Shown here piece by piece: positions 26,622-39,965 of a DNA stretch of 64,000 nt. The translations under genes and the position numbers were made by a program. The DNA comes from Roseiarcus sp963758335 (GTDB lineage Bacteria > Pseudomonadota > Alphaproteobacteria > Rhizobiales > Beijerinckiaceae), in contig CAVWVF010000005.1 of NCBI GenBank assembly GCA_963758335.1, positions 186,001 to 250,000 of the forward strand, read 5' to 3'. The notes beneath the pieces were generated by a model. The model had not been told where the DNA came from. It did not search any database and saw only the letters and a list, made by a program, of their open reading frames with translations. Position 1 is the first letter of the stretch; every line of letters starts with the position of its first letter.

Positions 26622-27107
26622 TCACCCGCATTTCTGGCTCATCCACAGCTTGATGTGCGGCAGATGACTCCAGCCGAACACAAAGTCGCTGTCGCCGTAG
26701 GCGCTCAGATGTGCGAGCCTCGCCTTGGCCTCGCCGAGATCCGGAATATGCCCAGGCGGTATCGACCACATGACGAAATGCGGCTCGGCGAGCTTCTCGA
26801 ACCAGCCGCCCTTGCGGCTGTAGAACTGCTTGTGAACCGTGGCCCAGACGAAGCGCTCAAGGGCCTCGACGCTCTCCCACACGGACATGTTGACCAGCAT
26901 GTTCGGATCGTCGAACGGCCTCAGCGCGGTCGCATTGTTGCTTTCGTCCTTCAGCCGCCAGACGAACCCAGGGCTGCGCTCGGCGATCGCGTTGACGCGG
27001 TCGAGGTTCTGCATGAAGCCGGCCATGCCCGGGTCGTCGAGCGCATGGAGCGGCCGGCCGATATTGAGCTGGGCGATGTGGGTCGCATGAAAAGCGCTGG
27101 CGTTCAT
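26622..27107 (-). CDS. DUF3291-domain protein
   Basis: 161 residues with AQLNIGRPLHALDDPGMAGF, RVNAIAERSPGFVWRLKDE, NMSVWESVEALERFVW and HFVMWSIPPGHIP, a pattern I recognise as the DUF3291 family (dimeric alpha-beta barrel, related to monooxygenase-like folds). Biological role unknown. It lies between nuoF and nuoG with short spacings, so it is probably transcribed with the operon. Confidence 0.8.
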   Translation of the reverse strand: MNASAFHATHIAQLNIGRPLHALDDPGMAGFMQNLDRVNAIAERSPGFVWRLKDESNNATALRPFDDPNMLVNMSVWESVEALERFVWATVHKQFYSRKGGWFEKLAEPHFVMWSIPPGHIPDLGEAKARLAHLSAYGDSDFVFGWSHLPHIKLWMSQKCG

Positions 27108-27109
27108 GA

Positions 27110-27364
27110 TTACGGTTTCTCGGTCGCCAGGAGTTTTCCCACTTGCGCGAAGAGTTCGCCGATCCGCGCGCCTTGTTTGGTTTGCTTGAATTGAGTCTCA
27201 GTCGATTGACCGAGCGCGTAGGTGACCGCCATTCGCAGGTCATCCAACTGGCTCCCGACGTGCCGCACTCGCGTTTCGACCGCATCGAGCTCGGTGAAAT
27301 GCTGATCTTGCTTGGCGCGAATGTCGCGCAAAACGTGAACGATGTTTTCTGGCTCCTTCGGCAT
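27110..27364 (-). CDS. Hypothetical coiled-coil protein (84 aa)
   Basis: A mostly helical protein with heptad-like spacing (VLRDIRAKQDQHFTELDAVE, then TRVRHVGSQLDDLRMAVTYA). It starts with ATG six bases after nuoF ends and stops two bases before the DUF3291 start, which supports a real operon gene. I do not recognise a family and cannot state a function. Confidence 0.6.
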   Translation of the reverse strand: MPKEPENIVHVLRDIRAKQDQHFTELDAVETRVRHVGSQLDDLRMAVTYALGQSTETQFKQTKQGARIGELFAQVGKLLATEKP

Positions 27365-27370
27365 CGAGCG

Positions 27371-28676
<1,306 letters not shown>

Positions 28677-28679
28677 CGC

Positions 28680-29387
28680 TCAGTGCCCCGGCTTGGCGTT
28701 GTCGTGCACCTCTTCCAGCGGCGCGGCCGCGCCCGGCTGGTCGTTCGCCGGCGCGGGCGCGCTCGACTTTCCGCCGCGTCCGTCGACGCCGTAGAGCGTC
28801 GTCAGCGCGGTCAGGCCCCCGATCGGCTCGGAGGAGACGCGGCCGATCTGCGAGCCCGTCTTCACCGGACGGCCGGCCGCCAGATCGTCGAGCAACCTCA
28901 GGAAATTCTCCGGCGTCAGGTCCTCGTAATAGTCGTCGTTGATCTGCACCATCGGCGCATTGCAGCAGGCACCGAGGCATTCGACCTCGTTCCAGGAGAA
29001 CACGCCGTCGGCCGTGACATGGCCTGGCTCGCCGACCCGCTTGCGCAACACCGCCTTGAGGTCTTCCGCGCCGCGCAGCATGCAGGGCGTCGTGCCGCAG
29101 AGCTGCACATAATACCGGCCGACCGGCTCCAGGTTGAACATGGTGTAGAAGGTCGCGACCTCGAGCGCCCGGATGTTCGGCATGTCGAGCATCTCGGCGA
29201 CCTTCTCGATCGCCGGCTTCGGCAGCCAGTAGGCGCTCTGGTTCTGGGCGAGCCACAGGAGCGAGATCACCGCCGAGGCCTGCCGGCCGGCCGGATATTT
29301 GGCGATCTCCTTCGCCGCCCGGGCCTTGTTCTCGGGCGTGAACTCGAAACTCTCGGGCTGCTTTTCGGCGAGTCGGCGGACGGACAT
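28680..29387 (-). CDS. nuoE: NADH-quinone oxidoreductase subunit E
   Basis: 235 residues. The thioredoxin-like 2Fe-2S domain has its four Cys in QLCGTTPCML and ECLGACCNAP. It works with NuoF in the NADH-oxidising module. The C-terminal 55 residues are Ala/Pro-rich and absent from short homologues, as is common in alphaproteobacteria. It ends four bases before the nuoF start. Confidence 0.95.
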   Translation of the reverse strand: MSVRRLAEKQPESFEFTPENKARAAKEIAKYPAGRQASAVISLLWLAQNQSAYWLPKPAIEKVAEMLDMPNIRALEVATFYTMFNLEPVGRYYVQLCGTTPCMLRGAEDLKAVLRKRVGEPGHVTADGVFSWNEVECLGACCNAPMVQINDDYYEDLTPENFLRLLDDLAAGRPVKTGSQIGRVSSEPIGGLTALTTLYGVDGRGGKSSAPAPANDQPGAAAPLEEVHDNAKPGH

Positions 29388-29390
29388 CGG

Positions 29391-29785
29391 CTAGAAGTTC
29401 CTCAATTGCGTCGGCAAGCCAGACGCGCTTTCCTTCTCACCTTGCGGGAGAAGGCGACGGCCAAAGGCCGCCGGATGAGGGGTCCGCGCCGCGAGGCGCT
29501 GAGACGAGACGCCTGACGGCGACGAACCCCTCCCCCCAACCCCTCTCCCGCAGGGGGAGAGGGAAATATCCCGGCCCGGACGAGTCACCCGCGCGCCTCC
29601 GCGCGTGTCATTGATGATGAAGAGCAGCGCCGCAATCGCGACGCCGACCACGATCCGGCGTTCGCCTGCGGCCGGACAAGCGGCTCGGCGGCGGCAAGCC
29701 GCATGCCGCCGATGACGACGACGAAGGAAGCGGCCCCGGAGACGATGAGGCCCGCGCAATTCTTCAGCGATTCGAGCACGGTCAC
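29391..29785 (-). pseudogene. Small membrane protein gene between nuoD and nuoE, frameshifted
   Basis: A GTG at 29785 overlaps the nuoD stop (GTGA). It encodes VTVLESLKNCAGLIVSGAAS then FVVVIGGMRLAAAEPLVRPQ; in the next frame GERRIVVGVAIAALLFIIND follows, giving two predicted membrane helices. The break is near 29665, where CAGGCG would need one more G. After the second helix the frame runs into palindromic repeats, so the true end is unclear. No known family; position suggests an operon accessory protein. Confidence 0.45.
29424..29570. repeat. Palindromic intergenic repeats between nuoD and nuoE
   Basis: Elements include TTCTCACCTTGCGGGAGAAG, GGCGACGGCCAAAGGCCG with CCGGATGAGG, and CCCTCTCCCGCAGGGGGAG. 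They match the repeat type at 22480-22628. Confidence 0.75.
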
Positions 29786-30972
29786 CGGTCGATCTCCCCG
29801 AACACGACGTCGAGCGAGCCCAGGATCGCGCTGACGTCGGCGAGCATGTGCTTGCGGCAGAGGAAATCCATCGCCTGCAGATGGGCGAAGCTCGGCGCGC
29901 GCAGCTTCACGCGATACGGCCTGTTCGAGCCGTCCGACACCAGGTAGACGCCGAACTCGCCCTTCGGCGCCTCGACCGGCGCATAGACCTCGCCGGCCGG
30001 GACCTTGTAGCCCTCGGTGTAGAGCTTGAAGTGGTGGATGAGCGCCTCCATCGACTTCTTCATGTCGCCGCGCTTCGGCGGCGCGATCTTGCCGTCGTCG
30101 GTCGTCACCGGTCCGGCACCGCTCGCGGACTGCAGCTTCTCGCAGCACTGCTTCATGATGTAGGTCGACTGGCGCATCTCCTCCATGCGGATGAGATAGC
30201 GGTCGTAACAGTCGCCGTTCTTGCCGACGGGGATGTCGAACTCCATTTCCTCGTAGCACTCGTAAGGCTGCGCCTTGCGCAGGTCCCACGGAGCGCCGGA
30301 GCCGCGCACCATCACGCCGGAGAAGCCCCACGCCCAGGCGTCAGCGAGCTTGACGACGCCGATATCGACGTTGCGCTGCTTGAAGATGCGGTTGCCGGTG
30401 AGCAGAACCTCGAGATCGTCGCAGACTTTGAGGAACGGATCGCAGAAGGCGTAGATGTCGTCGATCAGATTCGGCGGCAGGTCCTGGTGGATCCCGCCGG
30501 GGCGGAAATAGGCCGCGTGCAGGCGCGCCCCGCTCGCGCGCTCGTAGAACACCATCAGCTTTTCGCGCTCCTCGAAGCCCCAGAGCGGCGGAGTCAGCGC
30601 GCCGACGTCCATTGCTTGCGTCGTGATCTGGAGCAGATGCGACAACAGGCGGCCGATTTCCGAGTAGAGCACGCGGATGAGCTGGGCGCGGCGCGGGACC
30701 GTGATGCCGAGCAGCCGCTCGATCGCCAGCGCGTAGGCGTGCTCCTGATTCATCGGCGCGACGTAATCGAGTCGGTCGAGATAGGGCACGTTCTGCAGAT
30801 AGGTGCGCGCCTCCATCAGCTTCTCGGTGCCGCGATGCAAGAGGCCGATATGCGGGTCGACCCGCTCGACCACTTCCCCGTCGAGCTCGAGCACGAGGCG
30901 CAGCACGCCGTGCGCCGCCGGATGCTGGGGACCGAAGTTGATCGAGAAATTGCGGAGGTTCTGGTCGGCCAT
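29782..30972 (-). CDS. nuoD: NADH-quinone oxidoreductase subunit D
   Basis: 396 residues, typical of separate (not C-D fused) NuoD. INFGPQHPAAHGVLRLVLEL near the N-terminus is the hydrogenase-like loop that helps form the quinone pocket; YLDRLDYVAPMNQEHAYALA and the C-terminal DVVFGEIDR are conserved. It works with NuoB at the quinone-reduction site. Confidence 0.95.
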   Translation of the reverse strand: MADQNLRNFSINFGPQHPAAHGVLRLVLELDGEVVERVDPHIGLLHRGTEKLMEARTYLQNVPYLDRLDYVAPMNQEHAYALAIERLLGITVPRRAQLIRVLYSEIGRLLSHLLQITTQAMDVGALTPPLWGFEEREKLMVFYERASGARLHAAYFRPGGIHQDLPPNLIDDIYAFCDPFLKVCDDLEVLLTGNRIFKQRNVDIGVVKLADAWAWGFSGVMVRGSGAPWDLRKAQPYECYEEMEFDIPVGKNGDCYDRYLIRMEEMRQSTYIMKQCCEKLQSASGAGPVTTDDGKIAPPKRGDMKKSMEALIHHFKLYTEGYKVPAGEVYAPVEAPKGEFGVYLVSDGSNRPYRVKLRAPSFAHLQAMDFLCRKHMLADVSAILGSLDVVFGEIDR

Positions 30973-31003
30973 CAGCGCGTCCCAAGCGGCAGCGTCGGAG
31001 GGC

Positions 31004-31034
31004 AGTAGGCAGTAGGCAGTGGGCAGTGGGCAGG
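31004..31034. repeat. Heptanucleotide GGCAGTA tandem repeat, left flank of four-helix gene
   Basis: GCAGTAGGCAGTAGGCAGT followed by GGGCAGTGGGCAGG: four to five degenerate copies of a seven-base unit. An inverted copy lies at 31440-31458, on the other side of the gene at 31052-31429. Confidence 0.75.
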
Positions 31035-31051
31035 AGACTGGCGCGGGCCAT

Positions 31052-31429
31052 TCATGTCAGCGTTCCCCGGAGTTTCGAACGCCGCGAACCAAGCCGACAA
31101 GCATCCGCCCGATCAACTCGCAAAGCTGAGCAAGTCCGCAGCCTTATCGCAATTGCCAACTTCAACCTCTGCGCGAGTAGCAGGTGCGTCTCCAGTTCCT
31201 TGAGAGAGCCTTGGGCGTTTCTCAAGAACCCGATGTACGACCTTGGGCTATTCCGGCCATACCCTTCTGCAATATTCGCAGGAACTGATACCACTGCGCG
31301 ACGGATCTGCGACGTTAGCCCGTAAAAGTCTTCCCTGGGAAATTCCCCGGAGAAACGATAGAAATGTTCGACTAGGGTCATCGCTTCCTGCCAAACCTTG
31401 AGATCGCGGTACGACTTGATCTCACCCAC
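31052..31429 (-). pseudogene. Four-helix bundle (S23/IVP) protein, C-terminal frameshifts
   Basis: The family pattern is clear: SYRDLKVWQEAMTLVEHFY, FYGLTSQIRRAVVSVPANIA, EGYGRNSPRSYIGFLRNAQG and SLKELETHLLLAQRL. After AQRL the frame is wrong; the expected ending EVGNCDKAADLLSFAS and LIGRMLVGLVRG is found in the other two frames, so two single bases are missing (near 31147 and 31111). Relatives include 23S rRNA intervening-sequence proteins and the Avd partner of diversity-generating retroelements, but most members have no known job. It sits between nuoC and nuoD, flanked by inverted heptanucleotide repeats, and appears inserted. Confidence 0.8.
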
Positions 31430-31436
31430 CGGCGGT

Positions 31437-31458
31437 CCGCCTACTGCCTGCTGCCGCC
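31437..31458. repeat. Inverted heptanucleotide repeat that forms the nuoC stop
   Basis: CCTACTGCCTGCTGCCGCC is the inverted counterpart of the GCAGTAGGCAGTAGG at 31004. The last codons of nuoC (AGC AGG CAG TAG) lie in it. Confidence 0.65.
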
Positions 31459-32049
31459 CTTCGCCTTTTCATCCCCCGGCAGCGGCGGGCCTTCCCACGG
31501 ACTGAGGAAATCGAACTCGCGGAATTCTTGGTTGACTCGGACCGGCTCGTAGCGCACGCGCTTTTCCTGGTCATCGTAGCGCATTTCGACGAAGCCCGTC
31601 ATCGGGAAGTCCTTGCGCAGAGGATGGCCGTCGAAACCGTAGTCGGTCAGGATGCGCCTGAGATCCGGATGGCCGACGAACAGCACCCCGAACAGATCGT
31701 AGATCTCGCGCTCGTACCAGTCGGCGCCCGGCCAGACGGCGGTGGCGCTGGCGACCGGCGTCTCCTCGTCGGTCATCACTTTCACGCGAATGCGCCGGTT
31801 CAGCTTCGGCGACAAGAGGTGATAGACGACTTCGAACCGCTTTTCGCGTTCCGGATAATCGGCGCCGGAAATATCGATGATCGAGACGAACTGTCCCGCC
31901 GGCTCGTCGCGCAAGAACTTGAGCACATCGATGTTCCGGCTCGGGTCGACGATCAGGGTCAGCTCGCCGAATGCGAAGGTCGAGCCGAGCACCGCGCCGG
32001 GCATCACGGCGGCGACTTTCTCGCCGATCGTCTGCAGCAGGTCGTCCAT
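31441..32049 (-). CDS. nuoC: NADH-quinone oxidoreductase subunit C
   Basis: 202 residues. The 30-kDa subunit signature GADWYEREIYDLFGVLFVGH and LTDYGFDGHPLRKDFPMTG are present. It is a structural subunit of the peripheral arm. Start MDDLLQTIGEKV. The stop codon falls within a short repeat that marks the insertion of the four-helix gene. Confidence 0.95.
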   Translation of the reverse strand: MDDLLQTIGEKVAAVMPGAVLGSTFAFGELTLIVDPSRNIDVLKFLRDEPAGQFVSIIDISGADYPEREKRFEVVYHLLSPKLNRRIRVKVMTDEETPVASATAVWPGADWYEREIYDLFGVLFVGHPDLRRILTDYGFDGHPLRKDFPMTGFVEMRYDDQEKRVRYEPVRVNQEFREFDFLSPWEGPPLPGDEKAKGGSRQ

Positions 32050-32078
32050 TCGATGCGTCTTCCTTGCGAGCGGCGTCT

Positions 32079-32654
32079 CTAGCGTTCGATCGTCCCGGTG
32101 CGGCGGATCTTCTTTTGCAGCATCAGGACACCATAGAGCAGCGCTTCGGCGGTCGGCGGGCAGCCCGGAACGTAGATGTCGACCGGCACAATGCGGTCGC
32201 AGCCGCGCACCACCGAGTAGGAGTAGTGATAGTAGCCGCCGCCGTTGGCGCAGGAGCCCATCGAGATGACGTAGCGGGGCTCCGGCATCTGGTCGTAGAC
32301 CTTGCGCAGCGCCGGCGCCATCTTGTTGCACAGCGTGCCGGCGACGATCATCACGTCCGACTGGCGCGGACTGCCGCGGGGGGCGAAACCGAACCGCTCG
32401 ACGTCGTAACGGGGCATGGAGAGCTGCATCATCTCGATCGCGCAGCAGGCGAGACCGAAGGTCATCCACATCAGCGAGCCGGTGCGCGCCCACTGGATGA
32501 GATCGTCGGTCGTGGTGACGAGAAAGCCCTTGTCAGCGAGTTCGTCGCTGATCGAGCCGAAAAAGCCGTTGTCGGCGCCGAGCGGCTTGCCGGTCGCCGG
32601 ATCGACGAGGCCCTTCGGCGCGGGCGCGACGATTTGACTGGCGGTCAATCCCAT
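32079..32654 (-). CDS. nuoB: NADH-quinone oxidoreductase subunit B
   Basis: 191 residues; start MGLTASQIVAP, overlapping the nuoA end by ten bases. Cluster N2 ligands lie in FGLACCAIEM, SMGSCANGGGYYH and VPGCPPTAEALLYG. It hands electrons to quinone. Confidence 0.95.
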   Translation of the reverse strand: MGLTASQIVAPAPKGLVDPATGKPLGADNGFFGSISDELADKGFLVTTTDDLIQWARTGSLMWMTFGLACCAIEMMQLSMPRYDVERFGFAPRGSPRQSDVMIVAGTLCNKMAPALRKVYDQMPEPRYVISMGSCANGGGYYHYSYSVVRGCDRIVPVDIYVPGCPPTAEALLYGVLMLQKKIRRTGTIER

Positions 32655-33010
32655 TCGAGAGCTCCCTTGTTCCATTCGTACACGAATCCTACGGTCAGCA
32701 CGGCGAGAAAGATCATCATCGACCAGAAGCCGAGCGCGCCGAGGTCGTGGAAGACGATTGCCCACGGAAACAGGAACGCGACCTCGAGGTCGAAAATGAT
32801 GAACAGCAGCGAGACCAGGTAGAAGCGCGCATCAAAACGCATGCGCGCGTCGTCGAACGGAGCAAAGCCGCATTCGTACGGCGACAGCTTTTCAGCATCC
32901 GGCGCCTTGAAGGCGACGAGGAACGGCGCGACCAGCAGCGCGCCCGCAATCAACGCCCCCAGGATGACGAACACGACCAGCGGGAGATAGTCGGAGATGA
33001 GGCTCGGCAT
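32645..33010 (-). CDS. nuoA: NADH-quinone oxidoreductase subunit A
   Basis: 121 residues with three membrane helices; YECGFAPFDDARMRFDARFY and LFIIFDLEVAFLFPW are the conserved segments. Start MPSLISDYLPLV is preferred over an open extension of 12 codons. It is the first gene of the nuo operon, whose promoter should lie in 33011-33239; I do not see a convincing sigma-70 site there. Confidence 0.95.
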   Translation of the reverse strand: MPSLISDYLPLVVFVILGALIAGALLVAPFLVAFKAPDAEKLSPYECGFAPFDDARMRFDARFYLVSLLFIIFDLEVAFLFPWAIVFHDLGALGFWSMMIFLAVLTVGFVYEWNKGALEWD

Positions 33011-33239
33011 CGGCCTGACTCGCGGGATTGAATTGAATGGGCGCAAGGGAGCACAGCGTCATTTCGACGCGGGCCGCTCCCGTGGCCGCACGCCTACCGC
33101 AGTGCAGCGATGCATGCAAGGCGAAACGCTTCAATTCATCCGCAAGTCGCATGCAAGCGATACATAGACAAATCCGGGTTTTTGCATGCGTTTGCCCGGC
33201 GCTCGAAGCGGCCGTTGGAACATTTTCGTGATGGGGAAA

Positions 33240-33316
<77 letters not shown>

Positions 33317-33387
33317 GCGACGGGTGAGGCCGGATAAGCCAGGGGCGCGCGCAAGTCAAGGCGCGCGTGCGATCGGCGCCAAAGCGC

Positions 33388-34061
33388 CTAAAACTGGCTT
33401 GTCGCGAACGACCAGCGGCGCATTTCGTCGCGGGTGAGCACGTGCATGGTGTCCGGCGGCAGCGATTCCGCCGCCCGCACCAGCGCGGGGTTGACGCCCA
33501 TCCGGCTGGCGTATTTCGCGAGCAGGGCGACCATCGGCGGGTCGGCGAAACTGCGGGTCACGCGCGCCGGGCCGCCCCATCCGCCCCCCTCGCTCTCGAC
33601 GATCGACATCCGGTGGAGCGCCACCTCGCTGCCCGGCGGCGCAACGCGGCGCACGGCGCCCATCATGGCGTAGACGCACGCGGACAGGCATTCGCCGGCG
33701 TAAGGACCCGCCTCCCCGCCGGAATCGAACCGTCCGATGACGCTCGCGGCCCGCAACTCCCGCAGGACGCGGCCGAACACCATCGAAGCGGCGACGTTGC
33801 CGCCGCGCGAATTGATGAACAACACTCGACGCAGCGCCTTGTCGTCCGCGCCGGCCTTGAGGAAGTCGACGAACGCCTGCGGCGTGTCGGTCTCGATCAC
33901 GCCGTCGGCGACGATCACGTGGGGACAGCGCGCGCCACAGCCGCCCGTCTCCAGCGCCTGGACACGAAACGTCATCGAACCGGAATCCGCCGACGCCGCC
34001 GCGGAGCTCAGGAGCCCCGCAAGGCCGAGGATCGCGCCGAGCGCGACGCGCTTTCCGCCGC
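33388..34061 (-). CDS. Exported ClpP-like-fold hypothetical protein (COG3904 type)
   Basis: A secretion signal (VALGAILGLAGLLSSAAASA) is followed by a crotonase/ClpP-like core: RVLFINSRGGNVAASMVFGR, GGEAGPYAGECLSACVYAMM and PPGSEVALHRM resemble the Ser and His regions of a periplasmic ClpP-type serine protease fold. About 215 residues. No ATG, GTG or TTG in frame lies between the tRNA-Val gene and the signal peptide; the frame is open through the tRNA. The true start is therefore unknown, and a small indel near the start is possible. ATG at 33975 would remove the signal. Confidence 0.6.
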
Positions 34062-34137
34062 TGGTGGGCGGTGACGGGCTCGAACCGCCGACCCTCTCGG
34101 TGTAAACGAGATGCTCTACCGACTGAGCTAACCGCCC
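34062..34137 (-). tRNA. tRNA-Val (TAC)
   Basis: Acceptor GGGCGGT pairs with ACCGCCC; D-arm GCTCAGTCGGTAGAGC; anticodon arm TCTCGTTTACACCGAGA with TAC as anticodon; T-arm GGCGGTTCGAGCCCGTC; A-CCA encoded. 76 bases with CCA. Confidence 0.95.
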
Positions 34138-34143
34138 CGCAAA

Positions 34144-34170
34144 ATGCTCTACCAACTGGGATAACCGCCC
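34144..34170 (-). repeat. Partial tRNA 5' half upstream of tRNA-Val
   Basis: Reverse strand reads GGGCGGTTATCCCAGTTGGT then AGAGCAT, a degraded copy of the acceptor and D-arm of the tRNA-Val just downstream. Such half-copies are typical scars of integration or recombination at tRNA genes. Confidence 0.6.
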
Positions 34171-34411
34171 TTATTTCCTCGCGAGCCTCAACACTCAACA
34201 CTACAGGCTTGCGCACGCTCCTCCAAGCGAGCTCGCTTCGTTGGGCGAAAAAAGAGCTCGGGTCGCAGCGTCCCGTTTCGGGCTGCCTTCCCGACCTCGG
34301 TTGGCAGGGGCTGGGCGGCCGGTCGGCCGACCGCACAGTTCGCGGCGGCAGTGGCACGTCCTGCTCGGCGCTCTTTTCTTCTCTTCGCAGGCCCGCCGCG
34401 AAAGGTCCCGT

Positions 34412-34702
34412 TTACTTCTTGCCCGCCTTCTTGTTGAGGGCTTCCTTGAGCTTCGCGCCGGGCTTGAAGCGGGCGTTTCTCGAAGCGGAGATCTTGATTT
34501 CCTTGCCGGTCGCGGGGTTGCGACCCTTGCCGGCGGCGCGCTCGCGCACGGAGAAGGTGCCGAAGCCGACGAGACGGACCTCCTCTCCCTTCTTCAGCGT
34601 CTTCTCGATGCCTTCAAGCATCGCCTCGAGCGCCGCGGCGGCGCTTACCTTGGTCAAATCCGCTTCCGTCGCGATGTGCTCGACGAGTTCAAGCTTGTTC
34701 AT
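34412..34702 (-). CDS. hup: HU-family DNA-binding protein
   Basis: 96 residues. MNKLELVEHIATEADLTKVS, the GFGTFSVRERAAGKGRNP arm and ASRNARFKPGAKLKEAL are the family pattern. It bends and compacts DNA as a homodimer. It is downstream of lon in the common rhizobial order lon-hup-tRNA. Confidence 0.95.
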   Translation of the reverse strand: MNKLELVEHIATEADLTKVSAAAALEAMLEGIEKTLKKGEEVRLVGFGTFSVRERAAGKGRNPATGKEIKISASRNARFKPGAKLKEALNKKAGKK

Positions 34703-35011
34703 ACTGGCCTCTCCGTTCGAACGCGGCGTCCTTTCCGCGGCGCCGTCCTCTTCGCGCGGCCGTCTCGGGCCGCGCCCTCACACCCGCCCGTTCGGAAGCG
34801 GCGCTAGGCGCCGCTTCCGCGCGAATCGACGGTTGACTTGGTCACATTGCTCGCCGTTTCGCCAAGGGAACGCAAGCGTCCGCGCGGACCGGCCCCAAAA
34901 AAAGATACGTTTTCCGCGCGAATCCGGGGGGCGACGAAAAAAAAGCCGCGAATCCTGCCAGGATTCGCGGCGTCTGATCGGGTCAATGCGGAGGGTCGGC
35001 CCCGCGCCGCC
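34703..35011. other. lon-hup intergenic region
   Basis: No gene is seen. It holds the lon terminator (34937-34971) and presumably the hup promoter; no clear sigma-70 boxes could be assigned. Confidence 0.5.
34937..34971 (-). terminator. Rho-independent terminator of lon
   Basis: On the minus strand the stem GCCGCGAATCCTG / CAGGATTCGCGGC with a one-base loop is followed by TTTTTTTT. It lies about 40 bases after the lon stop. Confidence 0.85.
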
Positions 35012-37435
<2,424 letters not shown>

Positions 37436-37678
37436 GGCTGTCCCTGTTCGGAAGCCGGTCAAGACCGACCCCCTCGTTTGCTTTGACGCCCGCCGACGAG
37501 GGCGGCTCTGATTTCAGCAGCTGCGCCTGTCGCCTATGCACCCGTCCGGCCGAAGGCCCGGGCGGGACCGCAACAATTCGGTGACGCAATCTTCATGGCG
37601 CGCCGGCCGAAATCAAACGTCTTTGGGACGAAGATGGGCCCCTCTTCCCCAACTTTCAAGTCGACTGAACTATCCACC

Positions 37679-38932
<1,254 letters not shown>

Positions 38933-39178
38933 CGTCTTTCTCCATCCGGCCGCTTGTCGTCCAGCCCGACCGCCCAGCCTAAACAAACCAACCTAACGAA
39001 ACGTAGCCCTCGACCCAAGCCTCGCCGTCCGCCGCGAAATCGTCCACAACCTGCGTTCGCCCTCGACGAGAGGATTCGACAAAGCAACCATTAAACTCCC
39101 GGGGAAATCAAGTCCGGCCGGGAAAATTGATTGCGGCAGAACGACGCAAGATTCGCGCCAGTGTCGCGTTCGGCGCGC

Positions 39179-39820
39179 TCAGGCGGGGACTTTCGCCTCT
39201 TCCAGCTCGACCGCCCGCGTCGTCGTCACCTCGTCCACGATGCCGAACGCCTTTGCCTCTTCTGCCGACATGAAATGATCGCGATCCAGTGTCCTTTCAA
39301 TGGCTTCGTAGGATTGGCCGGTGTGGTGGACGTAGATCTCGTTGAGGCGCCGCTTCACCTTGAGGATGTCCTCGGCGTGCCGCTGGATGTCCGAGGCTTG
39401 GCCCTGGAAGCCGCCCGACGGCTGATGGACCATGATGCGGGAATTGGGAAGGGCGAAACGGCTGCCCTTTTCGCCGGCGGCGAGGAGGAGCGAGCCCATC
39501 GAGGCCGCCTGCCCGATACACATCGTGGTCACTTTGGGACGAATAAACTGCATCGTATCGTATATTGACAGGCCGGCGGTGACCACGCCGCCCGGGGAAT
39601 TGATGTAGAGCGCGATGTCTTTTTTCGGATTGTCCGCCTCGAGGAAGAGCAACTGCGCCACGACCAGCGAAGCCGAGACGTCGTCAACCGGCCCGATCAT
39701 GAAAATGATCCGCTCGCGCAGAAGGCGCGAAAAGATGTCGAACGAACGCTCGCCGCGCGCCGACTGCTCGATCACGATCGGCACGAGGTTGTTGGTGTAG
39801 TAATCGATCGGATCGCGCAT
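39179..39820 (-). CDS. clpP: ATP-dependent Clp protease proteolytic subunit
   Basis: 213 residues starting MRDPIDYYTNNLVPIVIEQS. Catalytic Ser lies in GQAASMGSLLLAAG, His in IMVHQPSGGFQGQA, and the Asp in the ERTLDRDHF region. It forms the barrel-shaped peptidase used by ClpX. Confidence 0.95.
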   Translation of the reverse strand: MRDPIDYYTNNLVPIVIEQSARGERSFDIFSRLLRERIIFMIGPVDDVSASLVVAQLLFLEADNPKKDIALYINSPGGVVTAGLSIYDTMQFIRPKVTTMCIGQAASMGSLLLAAGEKGSRFALPNSRIMVHQPSGGFQGQASDIQRHAEDILKVKRRLNEIYVHHTGQSYEAIERTLDRDHFMSAEEAKAFGIVDEVTTTRAVELEEAKVPA

Positions 39821-39965
39821 GGGCTCTTTCTTTCGCGAGGATGACCGCATTCTTAGAAGGTTGTCCGGCGGACGCCCCTGAACATAGGCGCCTGCCGCCG
39901 TCCCGAAAAGGGGCGGAAGGCGCAGGGATCAATTCAGGTGCGCCCACCGTCGCCGCGCCCGAAAG

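Noticed and set aside
31052..31429. Diversity-generating retroelement (Avd-like four-helix gene)
   Set aside because: No reverse transcriptase, template repeat or variable-region target gene is present in the window.
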